Assembly: GCA_035487155.1 (NCBI GenBank)
Contig: DATHMK010000038.1
Coordinates: forward strand, 19,759-83,758
Source of the DNA: DAIDKA01 sp035487155
Lineage (GTDB): Bacteria > Pseudomonadota > Gammaproteobacteria > Steroidobacterales > Steroidobacteraceae
DNA length: 64,000 bases
Direction: 5' to 3'
Position numbers and translations under genes: made by a program. The notes under the pieces were generated by a model that saw only the letters and a list, made by a program, of their open reading frames with translations, ran no database searches and had not been told where the DNA came from. Shown here piece after piece: positions 9,531 to 18,380 of this stretch. Numbering within the stretch: the first letter of the stretch is position 1; every line of letters begins with the position of its first letter.

Positions 9531-11138
9531 TCATCGGGACACACCAGAGGGTCGCGCAAACACCGCACGCCAGTCGCTGAACGTACTCAGCGCATTGGGC
9601 TTGATGTCGCCCAGCCGCCGACCCGACTGGCGCAGTCTCTCCAGATAGCGCTCGGCGGAGCCCGGCGGGACCAGTGCCACCGAGGCGGGACGCAGCTGCC
9701 CGAGACGGATGCAGAGCGCATAATTGGGGTTCTCGCGCAACCCGCACTCGAGGCTGGTCGACAGAGTCTCCGAGACTGGTCCACCCGACTCGATGTAAAG
9801 AACGTACCCAGAGACCGCACCCTCGAACTCCGGGGCAAGTACGGAGAACCTGGCTTCCGGGGCACACTGCGGCAGAAGTCGCGCCAGCAGGACAGCGACC
9901 GCTCCGTCGCTTAGCTTTTCTCCGCAGATATCCGAGACTTTGTCTTCCTTGCCCAGGAATCGCAGGCTCGGGGTCGCATGCACGAAATCCTCGACTCGAA
10001 CCCGATCCCGAAGCCGATATCGGTACAGGCCACCCCCTGTCGTGACGGCCAGCGAGTAGACCGCGCCCCTCTCAAGGTCGCTTGCTGTCCGCACGCCGCC
10101 CAGATCGTCGATGAACTCGTAAAAGTGGGAGCGGATCGCAAGAGGCTGGTGGTCCTCAAAGGGAATGCTCACGACCGCCTCGGTGGCGATGAGCCCCTTG
10201 GGTTGCACCCAGACGCCAGCAAAGCGCTTCTTGAGCTCCGCGATGAGGCCGCCGGCATGCGCATCGCCCCAGCAGCTGACCACGGCGAGCCTCGGCCACA
10301 GCGAGCCGGGAAGCTGCGGGTTCGCTCTCTTGAGCTGAGAAGCTCGACGCGGCCTGGGTGGGATCGCGCGTAGGCGGCCGGCCGCCGGCAACCCACGCGC
10401 GAGCAAATCGAGCAACTGCTCCCAGGAGGCGCTCAGCTCCTCAAGCAGCAGCGTCAGGAAGGTGGGGTGCCAGACCGAGATCAGACGCAGTTCCGGCTCG
10501 CCCAGTAGCCGCAGCAGTGTACGAGTCCTGAACTCGCCAATATTTTCGGCATGTTTGAGATCCTCGCAGTCGATCAGCGTGTTTTGCACCAACCGCTGCA
10601 GCCATCCGCCAAGATAGGCACTGTCCGACTCGAACCCGACCGCCGGTGTGCGCCCACCCGGCTCACGGCTCTGGCCATTGACGGGTGTGACCGACCAGTA
10701 TGCGGGTCCGCCGAGGATTCCGGGTGCGCGCCGCGCCAGGTCGAACAACCACGGTCCGACGGCACGCCCAAATTCGCACTGCAGCGTCCTCGTATATGGA
10801 ATGAGCTTAGCCGCACGGGTCGAGCCGCTTGAGGGTTGCAGGCACAGAACCCGCTCTTCGGTCAGGATCTTGAGGGCGCCGGATTGGATCGCATCGACTG
10901 CCTCCTGATAGTCGTCGAAGTCAGACAGCGGAACGCGGCTTTGGAAGTCCCGCACCGAGCGTATGCTGTGGAACTGATGACGGCCACCAAACTCCGTGGT
11001 CGCATTGAGCCGCAAATAGCGGTGCAAAATCGCCTCTTGTGCACGCTGCGGCTCCCGTAGTGCCGCACGGAACGCAAAGTAGGAGCGCGCCTGCGCCCCA
11101 ACCCAGGCGGCGTTGAGACAGGCCGTCGCCGCCTTCAT
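9531..11138 (-). CDS. GH3-family acyl-acid amido synthetase-like protein
   Basis: The protein (535 residues) belongs to the GH3 auxin-responsive-promoter family of the ANL adenylating superfamily. Plant members adenylate a carboxylic acid and join it to an amino acid. Visible family features include the Ser/Gly/Thr-rich ATP loop in LQPSSGSTRAAKLIPYT (about residue 100), a long mid-domain ending in YRYRLRDRVRVEDF, and FLGKEDKVSDICGEKLSD near the start of the small C-terminal domain. Start at 11138 is chosen because it follows the upstream stop by five bases; the frame is open further left. It is the last gene of the seven-gene leftward run. In this setting it could amidate or activate a fatty or other carboxylic acid, an inference. 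Confidence 0.82.
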   Translation of the reverse strand: MKAATACLNAAWVGAQARSYFAFRAALREPQRAQEAILHRYLRLNATTEFGGRHQFHSIRSVRDFQSRVPLSDFDDYQEAVDAIQSGALKILTEERVLCLQPSSGSTRAAKLIPYTRTLQCEFGRAVGPWLFDLARRAPGILGGPAYWSVTPVNGQSREPGGRTPAVGFESDSAYLGGWLQRLVQNTLIDCEDLKHAENIGEFRTRTLLRLLGEPELRLISVWHPTFLTLLLEELSASWEQLLDLLARGLPAAGRLRAIPPRPRRASQLKRANPQLPGSLWPRLAVVSCWGDAHAGGLIAELKKRFAGVWVQPKGLIATEAVVSIPFEDHQPLAIRSHFYEFIDDLGGVRTASDLERGAVYSLAVTTGGGLYRYRLRDRVRVEDFVHATPSLRFLGKEDKVSDICGEKLSDGAVAVLLARLLPQCAPEARFSVLAPEFEGAVSGYVLYIESGGPVSETLSTSLECGLRENPNYALCIRLGQLRPASVALVPPGSAERYLERLRQSGRRLGDIKPNALSTFSDWRAVFARPSGVSR

Positions 11139-11143
11139 GCCGC

Positions 11144-11872
11144 TCAGCTGCCGCGCACGGCGATGGGCGCGCAATCTGCGGCACTCCACATGCGCGCGCC
11201 GGCAGCAGTCAGGTTGTCTTCCGACAGGCGCGCCCAACAGACCAGCTCATCGCCCTGGAAATGGCCGGGATTGGCACCGGCGAAGAACTGCACATGGGGA
11301 TCATCGAAGCGGTTGTCGGGAATGCAGGCCAGTTCCGGGCGCAATGGTTGGGGCTCCCTGAAGCGCACCACCCCGGCGTCCGGCAGATAGTCCGGGCCGA
11401 ACAGCGACGCCGCCAGCGTGCTCATCGTGGAGCGTACCTCCACCGGCGTGTCGCCCCGATAGCTTGGATAAAACTCCTTCCAGAACACCGGCAACAGCCG
11501 GTAAGTGCGGAAGCCTGAAACCAGCAGAAGCCAGTGCAGCTGCGGATTCCCGCACCACTGCCCGATGCGCCGTACCGAATCAATCCATGTGCGCGCCAGC
11601 AGTGTCGTGCTGCGGGCTTCCGGCTTGACGATAGTATCCCCGGAATAGATGAGGTCGAGCGGCTTGCCGTTGGCACTGCGATGCAGGAGCCGCACACTCG
11701 TGAATCCGAGCAACTGGCTATCGTCACGAATGCGGATGACCCAGTCCTTGGCGGCGAGATCGGCGCGAAACCGGCTCTCGCTTACCCGCTCGAAATGCGA
11801 GCTGAAGAGCCGATACATCTCAGCGATCTCCGCTGAGCCAAGCTTTCTTCGTTCCAGCAATTCACCGATCAC
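11144..11872 (-). CDS. Protein of unknown function, possibly GNAT-fold
   Basis: A soluble 242-residue protein without signal peptide or membrane helix. I do not recognise the family with certainty. The segment from about 65 to 115 (LIYSGDTIVKPEARSTTLL, then WIDSVRRIG) resembles the core strands and acceptor loop of GNAT acyltransferases, and the upstream gene is a clear GNAT, so a diverged acyltransferase is possible. Its ATG overlaps the upstream stop by four bases (ATGA), and the GH3 gene begins five bases after its own stop, so it is translationally coupled on both sides and almost certainly acts in the same pathway. Confidence 0.7.
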   Translation of the reverse strand: MIGELLERRKLGSAEIAEMYRLFSSHFERVSESRFRADLAAKDWVIRIRDDSQLLGFTSVRLLHRSANGKPLDLIYSGDTIVKPEARSTTLLARTWIDSVRRIGQWCGNPQLHWLLLVSGFRTYRLLPVFWKEFYPSYRGDTPVEVRSTMSTLAASLFGPDYLPDAGVVRFREPQPLRPELACIPDNRFDDPHVQFFAGANPGHFQGDELVCWARLSEDNLTAAGARMWSAADCAPIAVRGS

Positions 11873-12969
11873 AGTATGGCCACCTCAAGATGCAATGGGC
11901 GTCCGTCGACCTGCTGCGCGACCGCTGCATCCTCAGGCCAGTACACCAGATACGCGCGGCTGCGATAGACCCGCGGGCGGCGGCGCGCCCGCGCAATCGC
12001 GGCCAAGGGATGTCGCTCCGCAAGTCCCAGGACTGCCTGTCCAGCCCCGCGACCATGAGCGCGCTCCAGACCCGCATCCAGTAACGCGCTGAATGCCTCG
12101 GCATGGTCATCATCCACGGCAAGGTGCGACAGGAACGTGACCGGAAGTGACGTCCCCACGCGCGGCAATTGCGGCCAGCGCGCCAGAGGCGCCAGCGCAT
12201 TCCACATGGGTCGCGCCAGACGCACGCGCCGCGAATACCCCCGTACCACGATCTGCTTGAAGTCGCGCTGGTCCCAGCAGGCGAGACAACCGATGATTCC
12301 CGACGCTCCGCGCGCCACGAGAAAGTCCTGCGGGCGCAGGCCGCGCGCGCGCGCTGTGGAGAGCAGATCCGCATCGGTCCACCGGGGGGCAAACTGAAAA
12401 CGCCGGCCATTGCGCATCAGCAACGCCGAGATTTCCAACATGTCTTGAGGGCCCGCCGCTTCGATGCTGACATCATCCCGTGGTTTATTTCGCACCGCAC
12501 CAGTAGCATAGGTGAGGCTCAACATGTCTCCGAGATAGCGGTAGGTCGGCAAGCCGCCCAAACCCGCTTCGAACACCCGCCTCGCGGCGCGGTTGTCGGA
12601 TACGATCGTAGTTACATTGAGGCTCACCCCGGAGTCCGCCAGCAAGTCGCGCAGTGCTGCGTAGCCCCGCTGCAGAACCCGGGGCCGCCGGAATTCCGGC
12701 CTGATCCGCAGCTGTCCGAGATAGCCCACGCGCGTTGGCGCGCCATTGACGAAGCTTGTCAGGATGGTCCGCGTCGCCATCCCGACCGGCGCCTCGTTCC
12801 CGGCGGGTCGCGCCACGAGAATCTGCGTCGCATCACCTTCGATAGTATTGGCAAAATCTACGCACGGTTCCCTCTCGAGCGTCAAACTGATGTCGCTACC
12901 CATCGGAGTCTCGCGAAGCAGCCGCCGCAGGGCCGGCTCGTCGGAGGCGCGTGCGAGCTCAAATTGCAT
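11869..12969 (-). CDS. GNAT-family N-acyltransferase
   Basis: This 366-residue protein has a GNAT acyl-CoA-binding core: LGQLRIRPEFRRPRVLQRGY carries the strand and pyrophosphate-loop pattern around residue 100, followed by TIVSDNRAARRVFEAG, the usual helix after motif A. It is about twice the size of a single GNAT, and the C-terminal half (from about 175) looks like a second, degenerate GNAT fold. The start at 12969 (MQFELARA) overlaps the 3' end of the preceding radical SAM gene by 11 bases; longer starts would overlap it much more. It would transfer an acyl group to an amine or hydroxyl. The substrate is unknown. Confidence 0.8.
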   Translation of the reverse strand: MQFELARASDEPALRRLLRETPMGSDISLTLEREPCVDFANTIEGDATQILVARPAGNEAPVGMATRTILTSFVNGAPTRVGYLGQLRIRPEFRRPRVLQRGYAALRDLLADSGVSLNVTTIVSDNRAARRVFEAGLGGLPTYRYLGDMLSLTYATGAVRNKPRDDVSIEAAGPQDMLEISALLMRNGRRFQFAPRWTDADLLSTARARGLRPQDFLVARGASGIIGCLACWDQRDFKQIVVRGYSRRVRLARPMWNALAPLARWPQLPRVGTSLPVTFLSHLAVDDDHAEAFSALLDAGLERAHGRGAGQAVLGLAERHPLAAIARARRRPRVYRSRAYLVYWPEDAAVAQQVDGRPLHLEVAIL

Positions 12970-14371
12970 GCTGCAGCACCGGCGTCCTGGACAGACCCTT
13001 GCGTCCTGGGAAAGCTCCGCTCTCGAGTAGTGCGCCCTGCCAGCCGGCATCGCCAAGGGGCAGCTCATCACGCTGCCGGACCTCACCGCGCAGCATAAGA
13101 TTGATCAAGGGGAAATTGCGGGCCATGAACCCGTTAGAGCGGTTCACGGGGTCGAGGAAGCGTCGCGTAATGCCTGACACAGAGTAGAAGTTCGCCCGCG
13201 CCTCGAGACACAGCCGCTGCAGTTCCTCGGGCGTGAGCCGCTTCGGCCGGAACGGGATGTGATTGTACCGATAGCGCGGATCCGTCCACCAGGACTCGTA
13301 GAGGAGCTGCCCCTCCTTCTCCATCCGCTCGTAGAGCGGAGTCCCGGGAAACGGCGTTAGATGATTGAAGGCCGCTATGTAAAAGCGATGCTGGCGCGCG
13401 AATTCCGACGCCGCCGCGAAGGTCTGCCGGTCATCGTCGTCGTAGCCGAATATGAAGGTGGCATACAGGCGGATGTTGTGGCGGCGCAGGTTCGCAAGCG
13501 CCACCTCGTATCCGCCGCTCATGGTGTTGAAGCCCTTGCGCATCCGACGCAGCGTCGTCTCGTTGAGACTTTCGAACCCGACCAGAAGTCCCTGGCAGCC
13601 GCTGCGCGCAATCAACTCGAGAAATTCCTCATCGTGCGCGGCATTGATGCTCGCCTGGGAAACCCAGCGAATCCGCAACGGAATCAGGGCGCGGAAGAAC
13701 TCCTTCGCCTGCTCCATGTTGGAGGTGATATTGTCGTCGACGAAGAAAAAGAAATTGCGCCGTGTGCGGACCCTGCTGATCTCCGCAAGAATGGCGTCCA
13801 CCGGTCGCCGCGTCTGGGTCGAGGCGAAGTACGACTGCACCGCACAAAACTCGCAACGCCAGTGACAGCCGCGCCCGGCCTCAATCAGCGTGACGGGTAC
13901 ATAGCGCTTAGCGGCGAATATGCGCCGATCATAGCGCGTGCAGGCAAGGTCCGGCCGGGCTGTGCCGCGATAGAGCGATTGAAGCGTGCCATGGCGCGCG
14001 TCATCGACCAGCCCCTGCCAGACCCCTTCGGCCTCCCCAACCACCATGGCATCGGCGTACCGTGCCACCTCCTCGCTGCGCAGCGTCGCGTGAAATCCGC
14101 CCATCGCAACCGGCACGCCGCGGCGCCGAAACTCGCTCGCGATCTGGTAGCTGCGCGTGGCCGTGTAGGTCTCGACGCTGATCGCGACCAAGTCGGTCGG
14201 CTCATCGTAGGGGATCAGCTCGAGCCGGTCGTCATAGAAGCGCACCGTGACGTCGCTGGGAGTAAGGCCGGCGAGTACCGCTGGCGCCAGAGGCTCCATT
14301 TGCCAGCTGCGAATGTAGCGCCTGTCGCCCGCATGCCGACCGATGCTCGGATGAACCAGTGTGAGCCGCAT
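12959..14371 (-). CDS. B12-binding-domain radical SAM enzyme (paralogue 2 of 3)
   Basis: A 470-residue cobalamin-type radical SAM protein. The B12-binding-like domain occupies about 1-140 (AMGGFHATLRSEEV, VVGEAEGVW). The 4Fe-4S ligands are C169, C173 and C176 in CHWRCEFC, preceded by IEAGRG. FFFFVDDNITSN, FGYDDDD and LTPFPGTPLYERM mark the barrel. It resembles the general HpnJ/BchE-like group of B12 radical SAM proteins, but the exact reaction cannot be assigned. It begins four bases after the stop of paralogue 3 and overlaps the GNAT gene downstream, so it is expressed with both. Confidence 0.9.
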   Translation of the reverse strand: MRLTLVHPSIGRHAGDRRYIRSWQMEPLAPAVLAGLTPSDVTVRFYDDRLELIPYDEPTDLVAISVETYTATRSYQIASEFRRRGVPVAMGGFHATLRSEEVARYADAMVVGEAEGVWQGLVDDARHGTLQSLYRGTARPDLACTRYDRRIFAAKRYVPVTLIEAGRGCHWRCEFCAVQSYFASTQTRRPVDAILAEISRVRTRRNFFFFVDDNITSNMEQAKEFFRALIPLRIRWVSQASINAAHDEEFLELIARSGCQGLLVGFESLNETTLRRMRKGFNTMSGGYEVALANLRRHNIRLYATFIFGYDDDDRQTFAAASEFARQHRFYIAAFNHLTPFPGTPLYERMEKEGQLLYESWWTDPRYRYNHIPFRPKRLTPEELQRLCLEARANFYSVSGITRRFLDPVNRSNGFMARNFPLINLMLRGEVRQRDELPLGDAGWQGALLESGAFPGRKGLSRTPVLQHAI

Positions 14372-14375
14372 CGCC

Positions 14376-15767
14376 CTAGGCCACTGCCGAGGACGGGCTG
14401 TCCACTACATCCGGGGCGCCCTGCGCGCGGCGCGACTCGGCCGTCCGCGGCACCAGTCCCCAGTCGCAATTGTAGTAGCGGTCCAGATGATGAGCATAGA
14501 AGCGATAGCCAAGATTGGCGCCCACCGCGACCGAACGCGCCGCAGGAGAGCGCCAGATGCGCCGCGCGATGGCACGGTACCGGTAGGCGTGCTTCCAAGC
14601 AGTCTCCGTGCCGCGCATCAGCTCCTGAGCCGACATGTGTTGCGGCAAAAACACGGCGTGCTGTCCGTCGTAGAGCTCCCAATCACGCGTCAGCAGCCTT
14701 CCATCTCGCTCCTGACGTTTGAAAAGCGGCGTCCCCGGAAACGGCGTGAGCACCGCAAAGCGCGGCAGGTCGATGCGCGCATCGATTGCGAACTGAGCGG
14801 TGCGCTCGAAGACCTCAGGTGTGTCGTCGTCGAAGCCGAACGCGAAACATCCCTGGATCGCGATGCCGTGGCGATGAAATGTCGCGATCAGTTCCTTGAA
14901 GTCGCCTGGGTCCTGAAAACCCTTGTGAACCTCGCGCAAGCCCTTCTTTGAAATCGACTCCAGACCGATCAGGAGTCCCTTGCAGCCGCTGCGGGCGCAA
15001 AGCTCGAGGAGGTCCTGGTCGCGGGCGAGCAGCGAGGTGGCAAGGCCGTACCAGTGCACACCGAGCGGCATCAGGCCACGAAATAGCGCGCCCGCGTAGT
15101 TGCGATCCGACACCAGATTCAGGTCAATGAATATGAGCCGCCGCGCGCCGGTGCGACGGATATCGGCTACGACTTCATCGACCGGCTTCTGCAGCTGTTG
15201 CCGGCCCCAGGCGCTTGGCACCACGCAGAAATCGCAGCAGTGTGCGCAGCCGCGCGTCGCCTCGAAGACATCGGTGGTGATGTAGTCGCGCCGCGGGACC
15301 AGGTCCCGCCGCACGTACGGAAGACCTGCGAGACTCAGGTCCGCAATCTGATCGTACCGGCGCTCGAGCCGCCCGCTGACGAAGTCCCGCAGCAATCGTG
15401 GCCAGCTCTCTTCCGCATAGCCCACCACGATCGCATCCGCATGCGGCGCGGCGTCCTCCGGAACCAGCGTGACATGAGGCCCCCCGAGTACGACCGTAAT
15501 GCCACGCGCTCGGAACTGGTCCGCGAGCCAGTAGCTCCGGGGCGCGGTGGGGGTGATTACCGTGATGCCGACCAGGTCAGCCTGAAGATCCAGGGGAATG
15601 TCGCGGATACCCTCATCGATCAATGTCAGGCGATGCGGAATTTCGGCAGGCACGAGGCTCGCGAGGGTCGGCAACGTCAGGGGGGCGTAGCGCAACGAGC
15701 GGCGGAAAATCCCTGAGCGGTGCCGATAGAGCCGCCCCTTCGGCGACAGTAGCGCTATGGAGAGCAT
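14376..15767 (-). CDS. B12-binding-domain radical SAM enzyme (paralogue 3 of 3)
   Basis: A 463-residue cobalamin-type radical SAM protein with the same layout as its two neighbours: B12-like domain (about 1-140, VVLGGPHVTLVPEDA, VVGYAEESW), then the cluster motif with C174, C178 and C181 in CAHCCDFC, then FIDLNLVSDRN, FGFDDDT and LTPFPGTPLFKR. The ATG at 15767 lies within the last codons of the PAP2 gene (13-base overlap), which fits a coupled operon; the frame is open far upstream but antisense composition and the overlap rule that out. Three diverged paralogues in one locus suggest three sequential carbon modifications. Confidence 0.9.
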   Translation of the reverse strand: MLSIALLSPKGRLYRHRSGIFRRSLRYAPLTLPTLASLVPAEIPHRLTLIDEGIRDIPLDLQADLVGITVITPTAPRSYWLADQFRARGITVVLGGPHVTLVPEDAAPHADAIVVGYAEESWPRLLRDFVSGRLERRYDQIADLSLAGLPYVRRDLVPRRDYITTDVFEATRGCAHCCDFCVVPSAWGRQQLQKPVDEVVADIRRTGARRLIFIDLNLVSDRNYAGALFRGLMPLGVHWYGLATSLLARDQDLLELCARSGCKGLLIGLESISKKGLREVHKGFQDPGDFKELIATFHRHGIAIQGCFAFGFDDDTPEVFERTAQFAIDARIDLPRFAVLTPFPGTPLFKRQERDGRLLTRDWELYDGQHAVFLPQHMSAQELMRGTETAWKHAYRYRAIARRIWRSPAARSVAVGANLGYRFYAHHLDRYYNCDWGLVPRTAESRRAQGAPDVVDSPSSAVA

Positions 15768-16399
15768 GGCGATCCCCCGGGGTCCATGATGCGGGCCAAG
15801 TGCGGCTGTGGCGCAAGCGCCGTGCGTGCGCCCCAGGCTCCCAGCGCGAGCCCGGCAACCACATCGAGAAGATGGTGCTGGTGGGTCAGAACGGTCGAGG
15901 CCGCCACCGTCGCCAGCCATAGCACCAGGCCCAGGCGCGCGCCACGGGATACCCGCGTGAAATAAACGCCGGCGCACAGGGTGAACAAAGCCACATGCAA
16001 TGAGGGAACCAGGTTGTATTTGAGCGCGACCATGCTGGCGATGCGAAGCCAGGGGCCCCACACCGAGTGTCCGGCATCGGCGGGCGCAAACCCGAGCCGT
16101 GCAGGCAGCGCCACAAAGGCGATGCCGGCAATGGCGATAACCTTCGCGGCCGCTAGCGCCAGACGATCGAGAGCCGCACGATTCTTAAGTACAAAAGGTG
16201 CCAAGAGAAATATCGCGTACATGGTCGTGTATGGCACGACCATGAACGGGATCAGGGGAATGCCTAACTCGAAGTTCGCGTACAGCTGCTGCCGCATCGA
16301 GTGGTGCGCGGTGATCCAATCGGCGCCACAGTAAACCACGACGAATTCAAGGCTCAATAGCCCCCATAGCAGAGCATAGTGACGCAGCAGCGACCTCAT
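15755..16399 (-). CDS. PAP2-superfamily membrane phosphatase/phosphotransferase
   Basis: An integral membrane protein of about 214 residues with roughly five to six hydrophobic helices. The C-terminal half carries PAP2-type active-site motifs: NLVPSLHVAL (the SxH motif) and LTHQHHLLDVVAG (the HxxxxD motif). The first PAP2 motif (KxxxxxxRP) is not obvious, as in the inositol-phosphotransfer (Aur1-like) branch. It may dephosphorylate a lipid phosphate or transfer a headgroup. The start at 16399 forms an ATGA overlap with the desaturase stop. Its presence points to a lipid or prenyl substrate for the cluster. Confidence 0.82.
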   Translation of the reverse strand: MRSLLRHYALLWGLLSLEFVVVYCGADWITAHHSMRQQLYANFELGIPLIPFMVVPYTTMYAIFLLAPFVLKNRAALDRLALAAAKVIAIAGIAFVALPARLGFAPADAGHSVWGPWLRIASMVALKYNLVPSLHVALFTLCAGVYFTRVSRGARLGLVLWLATVAASTVLTHQHHLLDVVAGLALGAWGARTALAPQPHLARIMDPGGSPCSP

Positions 16400-17379
16400 G
16401 CGGCACGCGCCGGTGCCCGCCGTGGCCCGAGCCACATGCGTGCATAGTGGCTAGCGAAGTGCGGTCGGAAGCGGTCGGGATCGACGAACCGCGGCAGATG
16501 AACCCAGGGTAAGGTTGGATGGCGGTGATGCGCCAGATGCAGGTGGTAATTGAGAAAGAGTGCCTGCACCCATGGGTGGACGCGAAGATCCCAGGCCCCC
16601 TCGGTAATATCGAGCGGCGCGAAGGCATGATCGGCGTACTGCAGCGCGCTCCAGTTGATGGCGAACGCCAGATAGCAGCACAGCCAGCCGGCAACTGACA
16701 GGTGCAGGGCGTAGAACAGGCCGACTTGAACGCCGATAGTCAGCAGCAATTCCAGCCGCGCTCGCAGTGGCGGAGCCGCAGCGAAGGCCCGCGCATATGC
16801 AGGTCCACTGGTGTGTTCAGCCGAATCCGACCAACGCGCCCGCAGCGGGTCAGGGCGAAAAACGAACGGCAGCACGAGGAACAGCAACCAGCCGAGAACC
16901 ACGACAGCCCAGTAGACCCCCGAGATGATTCCGTACCACTGCACCGTCTTCAACAACCAGCTGTCGCCCGGATAGACGTAGTCGAACGTCTCCGAGTCGG
17001 TGCGGTTGTTGCGATGGTGGCTGAGGTGCGCGGTGCGTTGCAGCGAGAAACCGGTGGGGAAAAACGCCGCGCACAGCACCCCAAAAGCGTAGTTGATGCG
17101 CCGTTGTGGGTGAAAGATTCCGTGGACGCATTCATGCAGACACGAAAAGATGGTATTGGCCACGAAGGAGAAGGCCAGTGCACATGCGAAGATCCCCAAT
17201 CGTGACTCGCAATGGCTCGCGCCCGATAGTAACATTGTCGCGCACGCGCAGGCGCACAGTGCGATCAGCACATTGAGGCTAGCGGGGATGGGGGCGACAG
17301 GTCGGCGGACCGAATCCACGACGGGCAACTCGAGCGGTGTTGCAGTTTCCATTTTGGACGCTGGCCGTGGAAGCCCCAT
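16396..17379 (-). CDS. Membrane fatty acid desaturase / hydroxylase
   Basis: A 327-residue di-iron membrane desaturase. The three histidine boxes are HECVH (about residue 82), HLSHH (about 118) and HLAHHRHP (about 280), with two pairs of transmembrane segments between them. It would desaturate or hydroxylate an acyl chain or other lipid using O2. It is the first gene of the seven-gene leftward run. The ATG at 17379 has GGAAA upstream and sits two bases from the divergent Rieske start; an alternative ATG at 17352 lacks a ribosome site. The promoter must lie inside the Rieske coding sequence, or the divergent start is mis-set. Confidence 0.88.
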   Translation of the reverse strand: MGLPRPASKMETATPLELPVVDSVRRPVAPIPASLNVLIALCACACATMLLSGASHCESRLGIFACALAFSFVANTIFSCLHECVHGIFHPQRRINYAFGVLCAAFFPTGFSLQRTAHLSHHRNNRTDSETFDYVYPGDSWLLKTVQWYGIISGVYWAVVVLGWLLFLVLPFVFRPDPLRARWSDSAEHTSGPAYARAFAAAPPLRARLELLLTIGVQVGLFYALHLSVAGWLCCYLAFAINWSALQYADHAFAPLDITEGAWDLRVHPWVQALFLNYHLHLAHHRHPTLPWVHLPRFVDPDRFRPHFASHYARMWLGPRRAPARAA

Positions 17380-17380
17380 C

Positions 17381-18358
17381 GTGCCGTTTCCAGATTCATC
17401 AACACAGCCACTGGCTGCGCCATATCCTGACGACTTTGCCCGCTATCCGCAATCCTGGTATGTGGCCTGCCCAGCGCACGCGCTGCCGCGGGGCGCGATT
17501 CGACGCATCAGCATCGCCGGCCGGGTGCTGGCACTGTTTCGGGGAGAAGATGGCCGGGCGGGCGCCCTGCCTGCGCGCTGCCCACATTTGGGGGCCGATC
17601 TGTCCGGGGGACGGGTGGTCGGGAACACTCTTGAGTGCCCACACCACCATTTCCGCTATGACTGTCACGGTCGTGGCCAGCAGGGTGCGCCAGCGCATCG
17701 GGCCTATGCGGTTGCCGAGCGCTTTGCGGCGATTTTTGTGTTCCTGGGCGACACTCCAACTTTCCCACTGCCCTCATTCGGCGAGGACGATCTGATCAGT
17801 GCACCGCCCGTTCACTGGTATCTGAGAACTCAGTGGTACATGGTGGCGGCAAATGGGTTCGATGCGCGTCACTTCGCCGAAGCGCATGGACGGCGACTGG
17901 TAGCCCCGCCCCGCGTGCATTCATCGGGCAATCACTGCATCGAGGTGACGTACCGGTACCATATCGACGCGCGCGGTTGGCTCGATCGGGCGGTGCGCAT
18001 AGTCTCAGGTTCTGAGGTGGAGTTCCGTATCACCGCATGGGGTGGAAATTTCCTGCTGGCGCATGCGCGGTTCGCTCGCGACGAATCCCTCGGGGTGGTG
18101 GTCATCGAGCCCGACGCGATTGACGGGCGCGGCTCGAAAGTGACGTTAATCGTCAGTGCACGCCGTTCTCGTACTGCCTTGGGAGCGCTGCTCACGGATC
18201 ACTTGGGCGTCCACGCCAAGCGCTTCGCGATTCGCAGATTCCTGCAGCAAGACGCGCATGCGTTACGGAATCTCGAATATGCCGGCGGTGGCCTGTGCCC
18301 GGGCGATGAGACCCTGGCGTACTTTCTGCGCTGGGCGGCTTCGGTACCGGAAGCCTGA
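17381..18358 (+). CDS. Rieske non-heme iron oxygenase
   Basis: A Rieske oxygenase alpha-type subunit of about 325 residues. The Rieske cluster is bound by CPH (C67, H69) and CPHHH (C86, H89). The catalytic mononuclear iron site is seen in NGFDARHFAEAH (two His, one Asp expected further on). It would insert oxygen or demethylate a substrate and needs a reductase not encoded here. The frame is open back to 17150, but that part is antisense to the desaturase; GTG at 17381 is a compromise with a weak GGAAG upstream. Start is uncertain, the family is not. It heads a three-gene rightward run. Confidence 0.85.
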   Translation: MPFPDSSTQPLAAPYPDDFARYPQSWYVACPAHALPRGAIRRISIAGRVLALFRGEDGRAGALPARCPHLGADLSGGRVVGNTLECPHHHFRYDCHGRGQQGAPAHRAYAVAERFAAIFVFLGDTPTFPLPSFGEDDLISAPPVHWYLRTQWYMVAANGFDARHFAEAHGRRLVAPPRVHSSGNHCIEVTYRYHIDARGWLDRAVRIVSGSEVEFRITAWGGNFLLAHARFARDESLGVVVIEPDAIDGRGSKVTLIVSARRSRTALGALLTDHLGVHAKRFAIRRFLQQDAHALRNLEYAGGGLCPGDETLAYFLRWAASVPEA

Positions 18359-18380
18359 AACCAAAAAGGGGGCTCTCACA

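Noticed and set aside
12169..14722. Long rightward frames across the GNAT and radical SAM genes
   Set aside because: Antisense shadows of genes with conserved catalytic motifs and coupled starts.
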